Part shown: positions 5,894 through 7,143 of the stretch, in pieces
How positions within the stretch are numbered: the stretch's first letter is position 1
Layout of the letters: every line of letters begins with the position of its first letter
Origin: Treponema sp.
GTDB lineage: Bacteria; Spirochaetota; Spirochaetia; Treponematales; Breznakiellaceae
Length of the DNA: 7,143 nt
NCBI GenBank assembly: GCA_031259035.1
Contig: JAIRLZ010000263.1
Coordinates: forward strand, 1-7,143
Direction of reading: 5' to 3'
Program-made: the position numbers and the translations under genes
The notes under the pieces: model-generated
Told to the model about the DNA's origin: nothing
The model's database searches: none
What the model saw: only the letters and a program-made list of their open reading frames with translations

Positions 5894-7143
5894 CTATACC
5901 AACCCCAACTCCGAGAAGAGTTTTTTGTAGGTGTCAAAATATTTTGACGCCGCGAATTCTTCGATTTTTTCTTCGGGCAAAGATTCCAGCAACTGATCCA
6001 TGTAGGAAAGAACGGTCTTGAGTTCCTGTCGAATGGTGGACGGTATTGCGTCCACCTTTGCGACTGGCCCGGCTCCAGAAGCCGCGACTTCGGAGACCGT
6101 TTCAGCCGGAATAGCCGCACTTTCCGCAGGTTCTTTCCCTGCGGGAAGGGATTCTTCAACCGGATATTCTTCCGCTGCCGGCTCCGCAGGTTCTTCTTCG
6201 GAAATGGCCTCCTCAACGGGATAGTCCTCCGCAGAAGATTCTTCCGCTACCGGTTGCTCCGCCGCTTCTTCCAGCATTTCCTCTAACGGCTCTTCCCCGG
6301 CATTTTCCCGCTCGGAAGTTTCCACTGTTTCTATATCTACAGAAAGATGATCCTCGTCAGAAAGGTTCAAAGGCATATCATCAAAAGCAATGGCTTCAAG
6401 CACAGGTTCCTGCAATGGATTTTCCTGCAATTGCCCTGAAAGATCCGGCTCATCTATGACCACATCAGACAGATCGATGTCTTCAGCTTCCAGTTCTTGC
6501 TGTGCGGCGGGATCCGCTTCAAGGTAGCTGCTGTCTTCCAGCATGGGCGTAATAGGTTCAACGCCTTCTTCCCGCAACCGCCGCAGTTCTTCTGGATCCG
6601 TTGACGGATACAGAAGAACTTTCTCAATTTCAAAAGCAATTTCCTCAGAGGTCTCTGGGGCAGGTTCAATCCCCGCCGCTTCCAACGTATCTTCGAGTAA
6701 ATCCTCTCCCACTTCCTCAATAAAGTCCGCAGATATGAGGACATTATCAAGTTCATTACCGGTGAGAGCGATCTTTTCATCATCAGAATCATCAAAGAAG
6801 CCGCCTTGCGCATTGTGCGGCGCTTCGGCTTCTTGCGGCGCCTTTTCGGTCTTTGCGGTTTCTGGCGCGTCTTTGGATATATCCATCCCTATTTCTTCCG
6901 TAAAGTCCGCAGACAGAAGGATATTATCAAGTTCATTACCGGCAAGGGCGATCTTTTCATCATCAGAATCGTCAAAGAAGCCACCTTGCGCGCTTTGCGG
7001 CGGCGCCTCCTCTTTTTCAGCTTTCGGTGGATTTTCTACAGGCTCCGGTACGCAAACCGCCCGTTCGTGGGCGCGGATCGCAAGAAAATCCTGTTTAAGG
7101 GTTGATAGTTCCTGCCGTATGGAAGACAATTCTTCGGCAATAC
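5894..7143 (-). CDS. Very acidic repeat-containing protein of unknown function (5' end outside window)
   Basis: The frame is open to the window edge. A TTG at 7127-7129 could be a start, but the codons before it read IAEEL and continue a helical stretch (SSIRQELSTLKQDFLAIR), so the gene very likely starts further upstream. At least 415 residues are present, dominated by Glu, Asp, Ala and Pro, with no membrane segment. AQGGFFDDSDDEKIAL plus GNELDN, then LSADF or ISADF, occurs twice, at 47-76 and 107-136 counted from the TTG, with a spacing of exactly 60 residues. A later shorter repeat contains EDYPVEE/EEYPVEE (301-327). The last 50 residues return to a structured-looking helical segment (STIRQELKTVLSYMDQLLES, then EEKIEEFAASKYFDTYKKLF). 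It ends 15 bases before the first maf-like gene, implying one operon. I do not recognise the family with certainty; similar acidic proteins with a DELDN-like repeat occur in treponemes as far as I recall. Confidence 0.75.
   Translation of the reverse strand, partial: IAEELSSIRQELSTLKQDFLAIRAHERAVCVPEPVENPPKAEKEEAPPQSAQGGFFDDSDDEKIALAGNELDNILLSADFTEEIGMDISKDAPETAKTEKAPQEAEAPHNAQGGFFDDSDDEKIALTGNELDNVLISADFIEEVGEDLLEDTLEAAGIEPAPETSEEIAFEIEKVLLYPSTDPEELRRLREEGVEPITPMLEDSSYLEADPAAQQELEAEDIDLSDVVIDEPDLSGQLQENPLQEPVLEAIAFDDMPLNLSDEDHLSVDIETVETSERENAGEEPLEEMLEEAAEQPVAEESSAEDYPVEEAISEEEPAEPAAEEYPVEESLPAGKEPAESAAIPAETVSEVAASGAGPVAKVDAIPSTIRQELKTVLSYMDQLLESLPEEKIEEFAASKYFDTYKKLFSELGLV
6722..6998 (-). 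repeat. Two-copy coding direct repeat, 180-base period, in the acidic protein gene
   Basis: The block starting TAAAGTCCGCAGA on the + strand occurs near 6722 and again near 6902, an offset of exactly 180 bases, and each copy runs for about 95 bases. The copies agree at most positions and differ mostly at silent ones, for example CCGGTGAGAGCGATC against CCGGCAAGGGCGATC. Protein conservation of FFDDSDDEKIAL and GNELDN suggests the unit is under selection and not just a recent slip. Confidence 0.8.

Noticed and set aside
6454..6813. 119-codon minus-strand frame inside the acidic protein gene
   Set aside because: It is a frame shadow: its Lys/Arg/Leu-rich sequence is what the acidic Glu/Asp codons give when read out of frame.

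Overview
The window looks like a chromosomal piece of a spirochaete, most likely a moderately GC-rich Treponema-type organism. This is inferred, not proven. The supporting signs are two tandem motility-accessory-factor (Maf/DUF115) proteins next to a long, very acidic, repeat-bearing protein of a style I associate with treponemes, and a sugar isomerase/FGGY kinase pair. No rRNA, tRNA, CRISPR array, insertion sequence or phage gene is visible.

Layout. Positions 1-1779 (+) hold a sugar-catabolism operon: the last 103 codons of an L-fucose/L-arabinose isomerase-like protein, then after 3 bases a complete GTG-started FGGY carbohydrate kinase. Positions 1797-1889 hold a short broken relic of a second, diverged FGGY kinase (two non-adjacent pieces in different frames), followed by a stem-rich stretch where convergent transcription units meet. 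Positions 1997-2452 (-) hold a GNAT acetyltransferase whose family-like sequence continues upstream without any normal start codon, so it is probably damaged at its 5' end. Positions 2609-2918 are non-coding and carry a C10-T-C6 tract, inverted repeats and a probable terminator for the unit to the right.

Positions 2919-7143 (-) look like one operon, read right to left: an acidic protein (5' end outside the window), then after 15 bases a first Maf-like protein, then after a 56-base spacer a second one. The spacer is mostly a perfect 14-bp inverted repeat starting directly after the first maf stop codon. A related sequence occurs in the 2609-2918 gap. The two Maf-like proteins share the landmarks of the family (LHS..P..EAE, FG..WF.N...NI, AGPSL, PD..V..D) and are probably divergent paralogs. 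By family analogy they may glycosylate flagellin in the cytoplasm.

The most interesting points are the Maf pair with its acidic repeat-protein partner, the kinase relic, the dispersed GTTCCAAAAC inverted-repeat family, the long C/G tract, and a nearly perfect 18-bp palindrome inside the second maf gene. I do not see proof of a wholly new system.
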